Below are positions 6,469-6,759 of a DNA stretch of 6,759 nt, piece by piece. How positions within the stretch are numbered: the first letter of the stretch is position 1; every line of letters begins with the position of its first letter. The DNA is from an uncultured Sphingobacteriia bacterium (lineage in GTDB: Bacteria > Bacteroidota > Bacteroidia > Chitinophagales > Chitinophagaceae). The notes under the pieces were generated by a model. That model was given only the letters and a program-made list of their open reading frames with translations. It searched no databases and was not told the DNA's origin. The translations under genes were made by a program, and so were the position numbers. The stretch is taken from positions 1 through 6,759 of the forward strand of contig CAMFKK010000136.1 in NCBI GenBank assembly GCA_945957225.1. Direction: 5' to 3'.

Positions 6469-6759
6469 ATGAAAAAATACCTGGTAGGAATATGGTTTTC
6501 TTTGCCAGTGCAATTGTGCTTATTGCATTTTAGGAAATATCAGGTGCTCCTGTTTTTCTGGTATATCCTTTTTGCTACCGTTACAGGTAATTTTATGGCC
6601 ACATTTGGTGCCTATAGTTTGTACCTAGCTCCTGAATATCTAGATAGGGTTTCCGCATTAAGTACCGCTATTGTTGGGTTTGCCATTGGTGTATTTATCA
6701 TGGGTTGGAATATTGCCACATTTATCCTGCATAGTCGTAACCTCAAATTTTTGGCAACT
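6469..6759 (+). CDS. Multi-pass membrane protein, 5' part only; possible patatin-like phospholipase
   Basis: An open frame begins with ATG at 6469 and runs to the window edge without a stop, giving 97 residues of an incomplete gene. The protein starts MKKYLVGIWFSLPVQLCLLH, then has hydrophobic segments at about 25-43 and 64-87 joined by a loop containing LYLAPEYLDRVS (51-62). This pattern, with the xLxPEYL loop, a glycine-rich second helix and a HSRNLKFLAT-like exit (88-97), resembles what I recall of the N-terminal membrane region of large patatin-like phospholipases in Bacteroidota. The catalytic GxSxG and Asp motifs of patatins would lie beyond the window, so the enzyme assignment cannot be confirmed here. 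The start lies 9 bp after the ctaA stop, so the two genes are probably in one transcript. The hydrophobic start and lack of stops strongly support a real coding region. Confidence 0.7.
   Translation, partial: MKKYLVGIWFSLPVQLCLLHFRKYQVLLFFWYILFATVTGNFMATFGAYSLYLAPEYLDRVSALSTAIVGFAIGVFIMGWNIATFILHSRNLKFLAT

Overview
This AT-rich window looks like a chromosomal stretch from a Bacteroidota bacterium, most likely Chitinophagaceae or a close relative. The evidence is a huge one-piece periplasmic-propeller/LytS-type sensor kinase paired with a LytTR regulator, a mitochondrial-type (COX15) heme A synthase, start codons without Shine-Dalgarno sequences, and a TANNTTTG-type promoter box in front of ctaA. 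The taxonomic call is an inference from gene style. No mobile element, CRISPR array, rRNA or tRNA gene was seen.

Layout: (1) 30-638 (+), a YciO-subtype member of the Sua5/YciO/YrdC family. (2) 689-3769 (+), a 1026-residue sensor histidine kinase with signal peptide, about 14 propeller-type repeats, Y_Y_Y domain, one membrane helix and a LytS-type kinase. (3) 3770-3944, a 175-bp non-coding gap with LytTR-like direct repeats, an 8-bp inverted repeat and a terminator-like hairpin. (4) 3945-4700 (+), a LytTR response regulator. (5) 4701-5297 (-), ribonuclease HII, whose stop codon abuts that of the regulator. (6) 5298-5397, a 100-bp divergent promoter region. (7) 5398-6459 (+), heme A synthase. 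(8) 6469 to the window edge (+), the 5' part of a membrane protein resembling the N-terminus of the large patatin-like phospholipases of Bacteroidota.

How the genes work together: the kinase and regulator are almost certainly a cognate pair, sensing an unknown periplasmic signal and acting through LytTR-type DNA binding. The gap between them carries two 9-bp repeats that fit the published LytTR-site pattern at the right 12-bp spacing, so autoregulation is a reasonable hypothesis. ctaA serves maturation of heme-A-containing terminal oxidases and is followed after 9 bp by the partial membrane protein, so those two are probably co-transcribed. yciO and rnhB are housekeeping-type neighbours with no evident functional tie to the signalling pair.

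Nothing in the window is clearly a new system. The most noteworthy element is the regulatory architecture between kinase and regulator.
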